From DSUN01 sp035527715 (GTDB lineage Bacteria > Planctomycetota > PUPC01 > DSUN01), in contig DATKZY010000021.1 in assembly GCA_035527715.1 (NCBI GenBank), positions 1 to 64,000 of the forward strand: DNA of 64,000 bases, in the 5' to 3' direction. This document shows, one piece after another, positions 19,001-26,686 of the stretch (its first letter is position 1; the number at the start of each line of letters is the position of its first letter). Below the pieces are notes generated by a model. The model was not told the DNA's origin. It worked only from the letters and a program-made list of their open reading frames with translations, and made no database searches. The position numbers were made by a program, and so were the translations under genes.

Positions 19001-19904
19001 GCAGGCTGCACACGCGGTTGCCCGCCAGGTCCTCGATGGCGATGGAGGCGAAGCCGTCGCGGGGCATCTCGAACGTGATGGGCACGAGGCCGGGCGGCTC
19101 GGCGCGCCTCGCGGCCATCCAGGGTGGGGGCGGAAGCGAGAGCTTGCCCTTGTCTTCGAGAATCAGGCGGCCCCAGGCCTTCGTGTTCGTCCAGAAGAAA
19201 TCGGTCTGCGTCTCGCCGTCGGCCAGGTTGTCGGTCACGCGGCTGCGGGGCCAGGTCTGCGCGTCGGCGTCGCCCCAGAACGTCTCGAGGCCGAGGCGCA
19301 AGTCGGCCGTGCGGGCGGGTGCCTTGCCATCGGCGGTGAGGACCTTCCAGGGGAGCTTGATCTCCTGCGTGTAGCCGCGGCCGTCGGGCGCGGCGCGGAA
19401 CGCCTGTTGCGCGCCGAGCTGCTCGGGGTAGACGGGGCGGCCAATCTTCGCATCCTTCACGCCGACCGGGCCGTAGTGAATCGTCATCGCCGGCTTGCGG
19501 CCGGGCGTGTAGTACCAGCAATCCACGTGGCTGATGAAGCCGGCCATGTTGCAGCGAAGCTGCACCGCGTCGGACCGCCAGCCATTGCCGACCATCGTGA
19601 CGGGGTCAATCCTGTTCACCATCGGCGTCGCATCGCGGAACACGAAGGCCAGGTAAAGCGCCTCGGCGTCCCACATCGCCGCCACGCGCACGCTCTCCGT
19701 GTCGAGCAGATGCTCGACATCCTTGCAGCACACGATGGCCCCCGACGTGTCCCACTCGCCGAGGTCGCCGTCAATCGCCACCTTCGCCGGCGCAGGCACC
19801 GCATGCAGCCCGTGGTTCAGCGTTCGTTCCGCGAGGCTGACTTGAGAGAAAGACAGGGCCAGTAGTCCAAGAGGCGCGACGAGCCGACTTGAGCGCATCT
19901 TCAT
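16068..19904 (-). CDS. Exported CBM9-like / FlgD-like / propeller protein, paralog B
   Basis: 1278 aa with an N-terminal signal peptide (MKMRSSRLVAPLGLLALSFS); a second in-frame ATG at 19898 has slightly better ribosome-site spacing. It has an N-terminal CBM9-like domain (VAIDGDLGEWDTSGAIVCCK..ALYLAFVFRDATPMV), a FlgD-like unit (ASIAIEDLAGNRVCSLLGGA), a propeller region, and a C-terminal CBM9-like domain (DDANLYVAWDVRDPSPML). The order and motifs match the proteins at 9968-13882 and 21740-26428, so these are paralogs. It is likely a surface or periplasmic polysaccharide-binding protein; no enzyme motif was seen. One 25-nt palindromic element is translated at 16257-16281. Confidence 0.72.
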   Translation of the reverse strand: MKMRSSRLVAPLGLLALSFSQVSLAERTLNHGLHAVPAPAKVAIDGDLGEWDTSGAIVCCKDVEHLLDTESVRVAAMWDAEALYLAFVFRDATPMVNRIDPVTMVGNGWRSDAVQLRCNMAGFISHVDCWYYTPGRKPAMTIHYGPVGVKDAKIGRPVYPEQLGAQQAFRAAPDGRGYTQEIKLPWKVLTADGKAPARTADLRLGLETFWGDADAQTWPRSRVTDNLADGETQTDFFWTNTKAWGRLILEDKGKLSLPPPPWMAARRAEPPGLVPITFEMPRDGFASIAIEDLAGNRVCSLLGGAKFPQGSHTIFWSGLTDRNEPLPLGKYRWVGITRGAIDVRWLMSFYQPNRACPWANSDGTGAWGPDHGNLQCVATGEGRVFLGGLGAEAGFPLFAVDEQGNKLWTAKSGEPDRLAFCEGVLYAYTSRGDSNWLGITPRGLMQFEAATGKWLDLKGPDGKPTKRLALLGDKETAAGFAALPTGLFLSIKDKSLVRMFDRNTLQPVRDFRVDAAGELCAAGGGRLLVAAKRGLIELSVTTGDIRPVVRGDFSAAQAIARHPDGTAYVAFGAPLHQVRTYWRDFLGRRRVTEIGKRGGRTQNGWYEPSEGFLNPSGLALDSDGRLWVVENTQRPKRVSVWSGRRWRRDFIGDTGYGGGGVINPLDPTMAFYRDMQFRINLDTGEWTLRQIGLVLPEGAGRLGIVVGQGDHATGGNVDAEYMMACKGRAYIHKCRGARQVFRERPDRRWALCVHVDPQKKLAWLDRNDDCVVQEDEVVRGGSADWGGTDYWGLRPSQTLDLFFSRGVEKPGLRLRCVAVTPGGTPLYDLTRFEPMAGECQNGIGLRDGSYNSGCAGERGDYFSEMRRIWPAGVAARTFWFRGEHTGRWTYRLPEPGVVLYPFQAHGVADVPEMGGEVVCWVSDFGQRYLFTDDMLHVDQLFADARASFESWPDRPERGFVANRMAPGQESFHGYFTRLVDGRYVLTSGFTDCRVFEVKGLDTLRRISGETEIRPQHLPRMAEIRQFRLTGGKGRGSAAIKRAAKPVALDGKLDEWSREGAVEIKVDADRGARVVTAYDDANLYVAWDVRDPSPMLNKAPRWELAFKGGDAVDLCWRAPGGKLDEAAPRAGDLRLLITELDGKPRAVLYRPVSATKRPFTFDAFEGAGRPNAVTMDEVRLADEVKAAMGKGSAGYTVEAAIPWALLSADAGRGRPAYNAPKPGAEGRIDFGVLFSDPKGTATALRACWHNRDTNIVSDIPTEARLQPNLWGTLLIGGGQ
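16257..16281. repeat. 25-nt in-frame palindromic element, variant
   Basis: Variant with a GCGGGAC/GTCCCGC stem: both arms changed together (C to A with G to T), so pairing is kept. Translated as AGRGRPAYNAP in paralog B. Confidence 0.8.
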
Positions 19905-19918
19905 CTCTTTGCTTTCTT

Positions 19919-19995
19919 CGCGGGGCAGAGACGCCCCGCCCGCAACATTGCTGCGTTGCCGCCCTGCATAGTGGGCGGGACATCCTCCCTCCGCG
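19919..19995. repeat. Two inverted copies of the 25-nt palindromic element, intergenic
   Basis: Copies at 19919-19943 and 19971-19995 (the second degenerate), just upstream of paralog B. These are the only copies found outside genes. The hairpin array begins right after them. Confidence 0.7.
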
Positions 19996-20286
19996 ACATC
20001 GTATCGCGCCGCTGCACCTCAGTCAACATCCACGATTTACGCGACAGCGTCGCGTAAATTGTCAACGGTGTTGACAATTGTTCAGACGCCGTCTGAAGAA
20101 TCCGGATTCCCGAGACGGCGTTTCGGAAATTGCAGGCGACGCCTGCAATATGCCAGATAGCGTCTGGCAAATTCCCCGTCTCGCGTCGAGCGGATTTCCG
20201 AATCACTGATTCGGATTTCGCAGACGGTGTCTGCGATTTTCCAGACATGTTCGTAATACCCAGATCCACGCGACGCTGTCGCGTAT
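19992..20286. repeat. Array of short hairpins with 3-nt loops, about 21-bp period
   Basis: At least nine consecutive hairpins, each with arms of 7-11 nt and a loop of exactly 3 nt, but with different arm sequences. Examples by arm pairs: 20035-20045/20049-20059, 20057-20066/20070-20079, 20081-20087/20091-20097, 20129-20137/20141-20149, 20197-20204/20208-20215, 20218-20225/20229-20236, 20268-20274/20278-20284. Loop centres fall at 20047, 20068, 20089, 20118, 20139, 20160, 20206, 20227 and 20276, i.e. steps of 21, sometimes 29 (21+8). Two further weak units fit at about 20183 and 20248. Most units have AC before and GT after the loop. It fills the gap between paralog B and the DUF5343 gene. Confidence 0.85.
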
Positions 20287-20403
20287 TCCCGGCAACGCGA
20301 TGAGGTAGGAACCACCAACACCAGATCCCCGGGGCTTCCGCAGCATGGTGTCGCGTTCCTGGGCGCCTCGACACGCTAGGTCCAAACGACATGGTGATGC
20401 CTC

Positions 20404-20431
20404 TTGCAATTCATGGATCCCCGCGTATACT
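20404..20431 (+). promoter_or_regulatory. Candidate sigma70-type promoter for the DUF5343-HEPN pair
   Basis: TTGCAA at 20404-20409 and TATACT at 20426-20431 with a 16-bp spacer. It points toward the DUF5343 start 87 bp downstream. Confidence 0.45.
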
Positions 20432-20517
20432 TGGAGGCGTGAGCGGCTGGTATTATCCAGACGCTGACGCAGTGCAATGGGATTAGCCGGGCATCTGCTC
20501 CGGAAAGGAGTCGCGAA

Positions 20518-21126
20518 ATGGCGGATTTCCCATACACACTCAGCCCCGGGAATGTGAAGAGGTTCTTCGGCCAGCTTCAAGAAGTGGGCAAGCCTGATAA
20601 GGTCCCCATGAAGTGGATTGAGGCGCTCGGCTTCAAGAGTAAGAACGATCGGTACCTCTTGACCATCATGAAATCCCTTGGTTTCGTCGACAACGGTGGA
20701 GTCCCTACTGAACGTTGGGGCGCATACCGCAACAAAGAAACGGCACCCGCTGTCATGGCCGTCGCGGTCAGGGAGGCATATCGCGCCCTGTTCGCGACGT
20801 ACCCTGAAGCCCACCAGAAGGACACCGAGGCCCTCCGCAACTTTTTCAGCACACACTCCAGTGTTGGTGCGCGAGTTGTTTCCCTGATGGTGAACACTTT
20901 CAAGGCACTGGTGGAACTTGCAGACTTCGATGCCGCCGAGCCTGCTGCGGACAAGGTGACAGAGGGAAAGGGCGTGGTGCGAGTTCCGCCGGCCCCTGGG
21001 AGCAGCAAGCAGTCTACCGGTGGGCTGGTAGTCAACCTGAACATCCAACTGCAGTTGCCAGCAACGGATGATGCCGCCATCTACGAGAAGCTTTTCGAAG
21101 CCATGAAGAAGCACCTTCTGTCGTGA
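20518..21126 (+). CDS. DUF5343-family protein
   Basis: 202 aa. The start PYTLSPGNVKRFFGQLQEVG and the middle (LLTIMKSLGFVDNGGVPTER, AYRALFATYPEAH) match the DUF5343 pattern of a winged-helix-like N-terminus followed by a helical region. The C-terminus (LNIQLQLPATDDAAIYEKLF, then KKHLL) is also as in the family, where it resembles a small dimerising strand-helix unit. The biochemical function is unknown. The ATG is preceded by GGAAAGGAG. The stop overlaps the next start as GTGA, so the two genes are translationally coupled. Base composition looks clearly lower in GC than the neighbours, which suggests acquisition by transfer. A regulatory, antitoxin-like role is a hypothesis only. Confidence 0.75.
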   Translation: MADFPYTLSPGNVKRFFGQLQEVGKPDKVPMKWIEALGFKSKNDRYLLTIMKSLGFVDNGGVPTERWGAYRNKETAPAVMAVAVREAYRALFATYPEAHQKDTEALRNFFSTHSSVGARVVSLMVNTFKALVELADFDAAEPAADKVTEGKGVVRVPPAPGSSKQSTGGLVVNLNIQLQLPATDDAAIYEKLFEAMKKHLLS

Positions 21127-21665
21127 GGCATTCAGTGCTTCCCACCCTTCTCCAGACCATCAAGAGGGCGCGAGCTTTCGAGAAGGAAGCTCACGCCATC
21201 CTGGCCTTCGAGGAGGCCGCGCGCTCCCGAGTAGTCAATCTGACAGAAACCTACAAGGCATTGGGTGGGCTGACACTCAAGCAAGACGAGCTATTCCGAC
21301 AAGCGTTGCGATGCGTGGAGAATGGCCTATTCAGAGCAGCGCATGTAATGGCCTGGGCGGGGTTCATGGACTTCCTTGAGGAGAAGCTCGGTTCTGACGG
21401 GTTTGTCTCTCTCGGTCGCGTGCGACCTCTGTGGAAGTTGGGCACTGTCGAGGATGTCCGTGACCAATCGGACTACGCCATCATAGAAGCATGCAGGGCT
21501 ATGGGGCTGTGCGACAAGACTGAGATGAAAGCCCTCCACGGACTCCTGAATAAGAGGAATGAGTGCGCCCATCCTACCAACTACTTTCCAGGGCTGAACG
21601 AGGCGTTAGGCTACATTTCGGAGCTGATCCAGAGGGTTCAGGCTCTTCGTCCCAGGACGCTATGA
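21123..21665 (+). CDS. HEPN-like helical protein coupled to DUF5343
   Basis: 180 aa, almost entirely helical. Near the C-terminus it has LLNKRNECAHP, i.e. Arg145-Asn146..His150, which fits the R-X4-6-H motif of HEPN RNases, in which an Asn after the Arg is common. HEPN proteins act as RNases in toxin-antitoxin, abortive-infection and CRISPR-linked systems. The GTG start lies within the stop of the DUF5343 gene, a strict two-gene arrangement. It may be an effector controlled by the first protein. The middle (AAHVMAWAGFMDFLEEKLG) also resembles helical abortive-infection-type domains. No catalytic proof beyond the motif. Ends 74 bp before the convergent paralog C. Confidence 0.6.
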   Translation: MRHSVLPTLLQTIKRARAFEKEAHAILAFEEAARSRVVNLTETYKALGGLTLKQDELFRQALRCVENGLFRAAHVMAWAGFMDFLEEKLGSDGFVSLGRVRPLWKLGTVEDVRDQSDYAIIEACRAMGLCDKTEMKALHGLLNKRNECAHPTNYFPGLNEALGYISELIQRVQALRPRTL

Positions 21666-21739
21666 CGAACTGCGGTTGCCTGAACAATGCGCCTGATTAG
21701 GCCGATGCTTCTAGCGAGCTGCAGGGCGACAGCCTGGCC

Positions 21740-24700
21740 TCACTTGGGCGGTGCGAACACGAATGTCCCCCACAGGTTGGGCTGGAGGCGGGCTTCGGAG
21801 GGGACGTCGGACATGATCTTGGTGTTTTGGTTGGCCCAGTAGACGCGGTCCACGGCACGGGTGCCGGTCTGGTCGGAGAGGACGCGGCCCACATCGCCGC
21901 GGAGGGTGGGCGTCTTGGCGGGGTCGAGGTGGATGGCAGCCAAGGGGACGGCGGCCTCGAGGACGTAACGGTCGCCCTTGCGCTCGACGGCGACTTTCGC
22001 CTCCGCGAGGATCGCCGCGCGGTCAATGTAGAGCGTCCGCCACGGCGAGGAGAAGGGGAGCCGGGCTTCCTTGGGGGTGCCCGGGACAACGTAGTCGTAG
22101 AGGATGGCCGCGGGCTTGCCGCCGACCATCGTGAAGCTCAGGCGAATGTCGCCCTCGGCGGCGTCGGCGCGCTTCGGGTCGAGGCCCCCTCGCGTCTCCA
22201 GCATCACGTCCACCACGTCGCCGGTCTTGAAGGCCTCGAGGAAGTCGTCGGCTTTGGCGGCGTTCTGGAAAACTGCACGGTCATCTTTGCCCTCGAATAG
22301 GACATATAGGACGGATAGGTCAGGATCGAAGCCAAGGGCAAAGCCTTCGCCAAAACGCTCCTTGGGCCAATCATCAGCCTTTCCATCAATCGTAATGCCT
22401 TTGAGGCGGAGGATGGTTTCGCGCTTCGGCTGGGCGACGGTGTAGGCGCGCTGCTGGCGCAACCGCTCGGCCGCGAGGAAGTGCTCTCTTGTGACGACGA
22501 GTCCGCCGCCCTTGATGCGCTGGATCCTGTCGAGGCCACGCAATTCGACGACCGAGCAGTGGGGCTGGCCGACGACGTAGAGGAAGCGATGGCTCTCGCG
22601 GCGCGAAGAGAAAAGACCGCCTGAAGGCGGGACTCCGAACGAGCGGACCCGTTGGAACGTGCCGCCGAAATGCTCGTCGCCGAGCGAGAGCTGATTCATC
22701 AGGGCGTCGGAGGGCGGGGCGTCCATCCGCCACGAGAGGCCGCGGCGGGTGTCGCGGAACACGCGGTCAATGTAGAGTCCGTCGGCGGTGAAGAGATAGG
22801 TCGCGCCGAGGTTGCTGTTGAGGCAGATGACCTCGCCGACCTCGCGGCTGACCCAGGCCGAGCCGAAGAAGCGGGTGGGGGCGATGAGCACACCCGGCTC
22901 GCTGCCGAGGGCGCTGGTGTCGTGGCCCGCGTGGAGGCCGGGCCAGAGGTTCCTGTAGCGCCAGCGAATCCGCCCGTCGGGGGCCATGCTCGTCACATAC
23001 TGGTCGAGGCTGATGGCGTTGCCCTCGCGGTCGGTGAAGACGGCGTCTGCGGCGTGCCGCCCCTCGAAGGTGTGGAAGGCCGTGGGCAGGCGCCAGACGG
23101 GATAGCCCTCCTTTGTGAGCCGCTCGACGCGAAAGAAGGCGTTGCCCGCGACGCCGTAGTGGCCGTCGCTCAGGGCGACCTCGAAATTCTCGTTCATCCG
23201 GAACTGCCAGGTGGCCCCCGCGCGGTCGGCCACCTTGTCGCCGAGCATGATCTTGCCGAACTTCACCTCGTCGCGCTGCACCTTGCCGTCGCCGCTGAGG
23301 TCGGTCCAGGCGAAGATGGCCTCCTCGTGGGCGGCGGCCTCGTAGTAGGCGCCGGTGAGGCCGCGGGGAGCGTCGGGCTTGGCCGAGGCGCGAAGCGCTT
23401 CGGTCGGGATGACCTGGCGCGGCACCCCCGGCCCCTCCCATTCGAGCCGGATGGTGGCCCCGCCGCTGTTCTCGTAGAACTCGAGCAGGAGGTCGTGGCT
23501 GCCGGCCTTCAGCTCGATGCTTCCCGCGTCCTCGGTGGTGCCGTGGTCGGTCCAGTTGTCAATGATGCGCTTGCCGGCGATGGAGAGGCGGACGCCGTCG
23601 TCGCTGGTCGTGATGAAGCGATAGGAGCCGTCGCGGGGGGCCACGACGCGGCCGGTCCAGCGGACGGCGAAGCCATCGGCGGGGACGCCTCGGCCCGGCG
23701 AGGCATCCCACGCGAATCCGACCTTCGGGTCCACGCGCTCGAGCGCCTTGCGGCCGAAGCGCGGGTCCTTCCCTCCTTCGGCGAAGCGGGTGCGGAGCCA
23801 GTCCGGAATCGTGCCGAGGGCGCCGACGGGCCGGACATGGTCCTTGTCGTAGACCCACAGCGTCAAGTTGCTGCCGTGCGCCCAGCCCTGCCAGCTCGAG
23901 AAGAAGAGCTGGCTCCTCCTGCGGAAGAGCGAGCGGCGCTCGCGGCGGAAGGGATACGACGGGTAGCTGCCGAAGACGTCGTAGCGGTCGTCGTCGGCCC
24001 GCCAGAAGAGGTGGGTGAGGCGAATCTCGCCCGTCTTGGGGTCGCGGCGGAACTCCTTGCCGCGGTAGAAGAAGTGATTCTCGTCGGCGGGATCGATCTC
24101 GCCGCCGCCGCCATACATCGGCGGGCCGAGCACCTGGTTGATGCAGCGGCCTGCCTTGTCCCACACGCTCGTGCGCTTGAGGTCGTCGTTGAACTCGCAG
24201 ACCCACACGTTGCCGCGGGCGTCCACCTCGACGCCTGCGGGGCTCTCGAGGTTGTCGGGGTCGAAGGCGCCGACGCGGTGCTTGCCCGGCTTGCCGAGGG
24301 TGCGGAGCGGCTTGCCCTCGCGACTGAACACTTTCACTTGGTGCACGGGGTCCATCTCGCCCACGTAGAAGTTGCCAGCCTCATCCACCGCAAGGCCGAG
24401 CGGATTCGTGAGGCCGGTGACTGCGGGCTTGGCCTCGCCCGTCTGCCGATGGATGAGGACGACGCGGGAGCCGCTCACGGCGGCCAGGTGGTCGGCGTCG
24501 TAGGGGCGGATGCGGCCGGGCTTCTCGAGCGGAATCTCCTTCACGACGGTCATCTGCTCGTGGTCGAGGAGCTTCCAGGCGATCTTCCAGTCGAAGCCGG
24601 CGGGCCGTGCCGCGAGGTTCTTCGAGAGGTCGAGGACGAGGACCACGCCCTTCGCGCGGTCGGCGAGCCAGGCGCGGTCGCCGGCGACGGCGAGGCCCTG

Positions 24701-26428
24701 GATGTCGGCCTTCTCGTCCTTCGCCAGGTCGCGGCCGAGCAGGCGGCGGCTCGACTTCGTCTTGCGGTTCACCTGGATCATCACGATCTTCGCCTTCACC
24801 CAGCCGCCCTGCTCGACGTAGTAGATGAAGTCGCCGTCGGCGGCCAGGACGCGCGGGCAGGCGAGCCAGATGCGGCCCGAGCCCCAGAGCTTCTTCATAT
24901 CGAGGTCGGCCTCGAGCAGCGCGTGGCCCGCCTCGCAGAACGTCCCCGCCCACATCGTGTCGCCCGTGCGCACGAGCGTCTGCGGCGGCACGTGGTCGGC
25001 CAGCCAGCCGCCCGTGGAATCCGCCGTGATCCACGCCAGCCCGTGCTTCTTCAGCGGGTAGTACGAGAACAGGTAGTGCAGCGACAGCGGCGGATGCCAC
25101 AGCCCCCGCCAGCGATAGGCGCCGGGCCGCGCGGTCTTCACCGCGTCGGGCGAGGGCTCGTGGAAGAAGTGGTTCGGCCGCTGGTAGGGCGGCCAGTAGT
25201 CGTCGAGCGTCCGCAGGTCCCACCAGACCGTGTTCTTCCCCTTCGGGAAGATCTCGCCCGAGACGAGGTTCTCGATGACGTTGCCCTTGTCGTCGAGGAC
25301 CTGGATCGTGGCGAGGCCGCCCTGGGGCATGTCGAAGGCGATGGGCACGATGCCCTCGGGCACCGCGCTCGGCTTCACGAGGCGCTCGGGCGCGGGCCGG
25401 TCGGCCAGGTCCTCGAACACGAAGAGTTCGCCGATGGAGACGACGGTCGGGTCGGCCCCCTCGCCCCCCGCGGCGAGTTCCTTCGTCGTGCCGGCCACGG
25501 CGAGGAAGCGGAGGGCGCGGGACTCGACCGTGCGGCCGAAGTCGCAGTAAGTCTCCCAGAAGAGCGGCGGGCGCCAGGGCTTGCGAGTGGTCAGCCTGCC
25601 GACGGTCTCCCAGCCTTCCGTCGCCGCGCCCTCGGCGCGGCCCGTGCCGGTGAACCGCTGGACGAGGATCTCGGCGAAGCCCGGCTGGAAGGCGCCGATG
25701 AAGGCCGCGCAGCCGCGCACCGCGCGCGGCGCGCCCCAGTCGAGCACGATCCACTCGGGCTTCTCGGGCGAGAGCGGCTCCTTCCGCTCGCCGCTCGACC
25801 AGTTCCTGTGGCTCACCGCGCCGTTGACGAGCACGGCCGGGTCGTTCAGTTGCGCGTCGGGCTGGAAGCCCTTCGACCGCGGGCCGCTCGAGCTGACGAA
25901 GACATCGGCCAGGGGCGCGACATTCACGCATCGCCCCGCCAGCGTCGTCGCGAAGACCAGCTCGGCGCGGAACTTGCCGCTGCTGTCGGGCGACATCGGT
26001 CCGCTGAGCCGCACTGCCTTCGTCGCGACCCCCGGTGGCAGGGGCACCACGCGCAGCTCGTGGCTGTCCGAGCCGGGGTAGGCCGCCTCGACCCAGGCCT
26101 CCTCCTTCGTCGGGTCGGCCGCCGCACCGGGCTTCAGATAGCTCACCCGCCACTTGCCATAGGCCAGCACCGTGCCGACCGGCATCGGCTGCTTGAACGC
26201 GATCACGAAGTGCGCCTCGCCCCCGTCGGGTGCCGTCTCGGTGCGCCAGACGTCGTGCCCGATGGCCTCGACCCGCAGCACGCCCTTGTGCGCGGCCACG
26301 CGGCCGGGCAGAGCGAAGCTCCCCTCCGCGTCCAGCACCTGGCCCGTGAGGTTCGGGGCGAGGGCCTCGCCCGCGGCCAGCACCGCCTGAGCCAACATCG
26401 CCACCACCAGCGCGAATCGAGTGTTCAT
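21740..26428 (-). CDS. Exported discoidin-like / FlgD-like / propeller / PA14 / CBM9-like protein, paralog C
   Basis: 1562 aa from the ATG at 26428, which follows GAGGAG and begins the signal peptide MNTRFALVVAMLAQAVLAAG. Residues about 170-300 look like an F5/8-type discoidin domain (EWIVLDWGAPRAVRGCAAF). A FlgD-like unit (LATIQVLDDKGNVIENLVSG) and a propeller follow. Residues about 900-1010 are a PA14 domain (GSYRFITTSDDGVRLSIAGK, then HDLLLEFYENSG). The C-terminus is CBM9-like. It is the largest of four related proteins and is probably a surface carbohydrate-binding or processing protein; no catalytic residues were assigned. A palindromic insertion at 22610-22640 is translated as SFGVPPSGGLFSS. 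Confidence 0.75.
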   Translation of the reverse strand: MNTRFALVVAMLAQAVLAAGEALAPNLTGQVLDAEGSFALPGRVAAHKGVLRVEAIGHDVWRTETAPDGGEAHFVIAFKQPMPVGTVLAYGKWRVSYLKPGAAADPTKEEAWVEAAYPGSDSHELRVVPLPPGVATKAVRLSGPMSPDSSGKFRAELVFATTLAGRCVNVAPLADVFVSSSGPRSKGFQPDAQLNDPAVLVNGAVSHRNWSSGERKEPLSPEKPEWIVLDWGAPRAVRGCAAFIGAFQPGFAEILVQRFTGTGRAEGAATEGWETVGRLTTRKPWRPPLFWETYCDFGRTVESRALRFLAVAGTTKELAAGGEGADPTVVSIGELFVFEDLADRPAPERLVKPSAVPEGIVPIAFDMPQGGLATIQVLDDKGNVIENLVSGEIFPKGKNTVWWDLRTLDDYWPPYQRPNHFFHEPSPDAVKTARPGAYRWRGLWHPPLSLHYLFSYYPLKKHGLAWITADSTGGWLADHVPPQTLVRTGDTMWAGTFCEAGHALLEADLDMKKLWGSGRIWLACPRVLAADGDFIYYVEQGGWVKAKIVMIQVNRKTKSSRRLLGRDLAKDEKADIQGLAVAGDRAWLADRAKGVVLVLDLSKNLAARPAGFDWKIAWKLLDHEQMTVVKEIPLEKPGRIRPYDADHLAAVSGSRVVLIHRQTGEAKPAVTGLTNPLGLAVDEAGNFYVGEMDPVHQVKVFSREGKPLRTLGKPGKHRVGAFDPDNLESPAGVEVDARGNVWVCEFNDDLKRTSVWDKAGRCINQVLGPPMYGGGGEIDPADENHFFYRGKEFRRDPKTGEIRLTHLFWRADDDRYDVFGSYPSYPFRRERRSLFRRRSQLFFSSWQGWAHGSNLTLWVYDKDHVRPVGALGTIPDWLRTRFAEGGKDPRFGRKALERVDPKVGFAWDASPGRGVPADGFAVRWTGRVVAPRDGSYRFITTSDDGVRLSIAGKRIIDNWTDHGTTEDAGSIELKAGSHDLLLEFYENSGGATIRLEWEGPGVPRQVIPTEALRASAKPDAPRGLTGAYYEAAAHEEAIFAWTDLSGDGKVQRDEVKFGKIMLGDKVADRAGATWQFRMNENFEVALSDGHYGVAGNAFFRVERLTKEGYPVWRLPTAFHTFEGRHAADAVFTDREGNAISLDQYVTSMAPDGRIRWRYRNLWPGLHAGHDTSALGSEPGVLIAPTRFFGSAWVSREVGEVICLNSNLGATYLFTADGLYIDRVFRDTRRGLSWRMDAPPSDALMNQLSLGDEHFGGTFQRVRSFGVPPSGGLFSSRRESHRFLYVVGQPHCSVVELRGLDRIQRIKGGGLVVTREHFLAAERLRQQRAYTVAQPKRETILRLKGITIDGKADDWPKERFGEGFALGFDPDLSVLYVLFEGKDDRAVFQNAAKADDFLEAFKTGDVVDVMLETRGGLDPKRADAAEGDIRLSFTMVGGKPAAILYDYVVPGTPKEARLPFSSPWRTLYIDRAAILAEAKVAVERKGDRYVLEAAVPLAAIHLDPAKTPTLRGDVGRVLSDQTGTRAVDRVYWANQNTKIMSDVPSEARLQPNLWGTFVFAPPK
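22610..22640. repeat. In-frame palindromic insertion encoding GVPPSGG
   Basis: CCGCC-TGAA-GGCGG hairpin (22617-22630) with flanks, translated in paralog C as FGVPPSGGLFSS between two conserved-looking stretches. From memory, similar GVPPSGG peptides recur in PVC-group genomes; not checked here. Confidence 0.55.
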
Positions 26429-26447
26429 GCTCTCCTCGCTGCCTGCG

Positions 26448-26502
26448 CCAAGATGATCAAGATGATCACGCGCGCGCAAGGGGAGGTGATCATCTTGGCG
26501 GG
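26448..26502. repeat. AAGATGATCA hairpin repeat, copy 1
   Basis: CCAAGATGATCA at the left pairs with TGATCATCTTGG at the right around a CGCGCGCGCAA centre. The left and central parts recur almost unchanged at 49439-49494, and a fragment occurs at 26595-26612. Lies just upstream of the paralog C start. Confidence 0.8.
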
Positions 26503-26686
26503 ACGGGCCTCAGCGCTGACTGGCTACCGTAAGTCAAGGCAGGGCAGGCGCATGCGACTCTGCCGGCCCCCGGCTCCGCCGTTCCCGGGCGGCGTCAAGA
26601 TGATCACGCCCTTCCCCGGCGCCATCTCAACCAACTCGACCAACGCAATCGCCTTGTCCCCCCAGGGCGCGCGGGGGGAGCAGGTG

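Noticed and set aside
19992..20286. CRISPR array
   Set aside because: Units are 21 bp, each palindromic and different from the next; there is no constant repeat with unique spacers and no cas gene.
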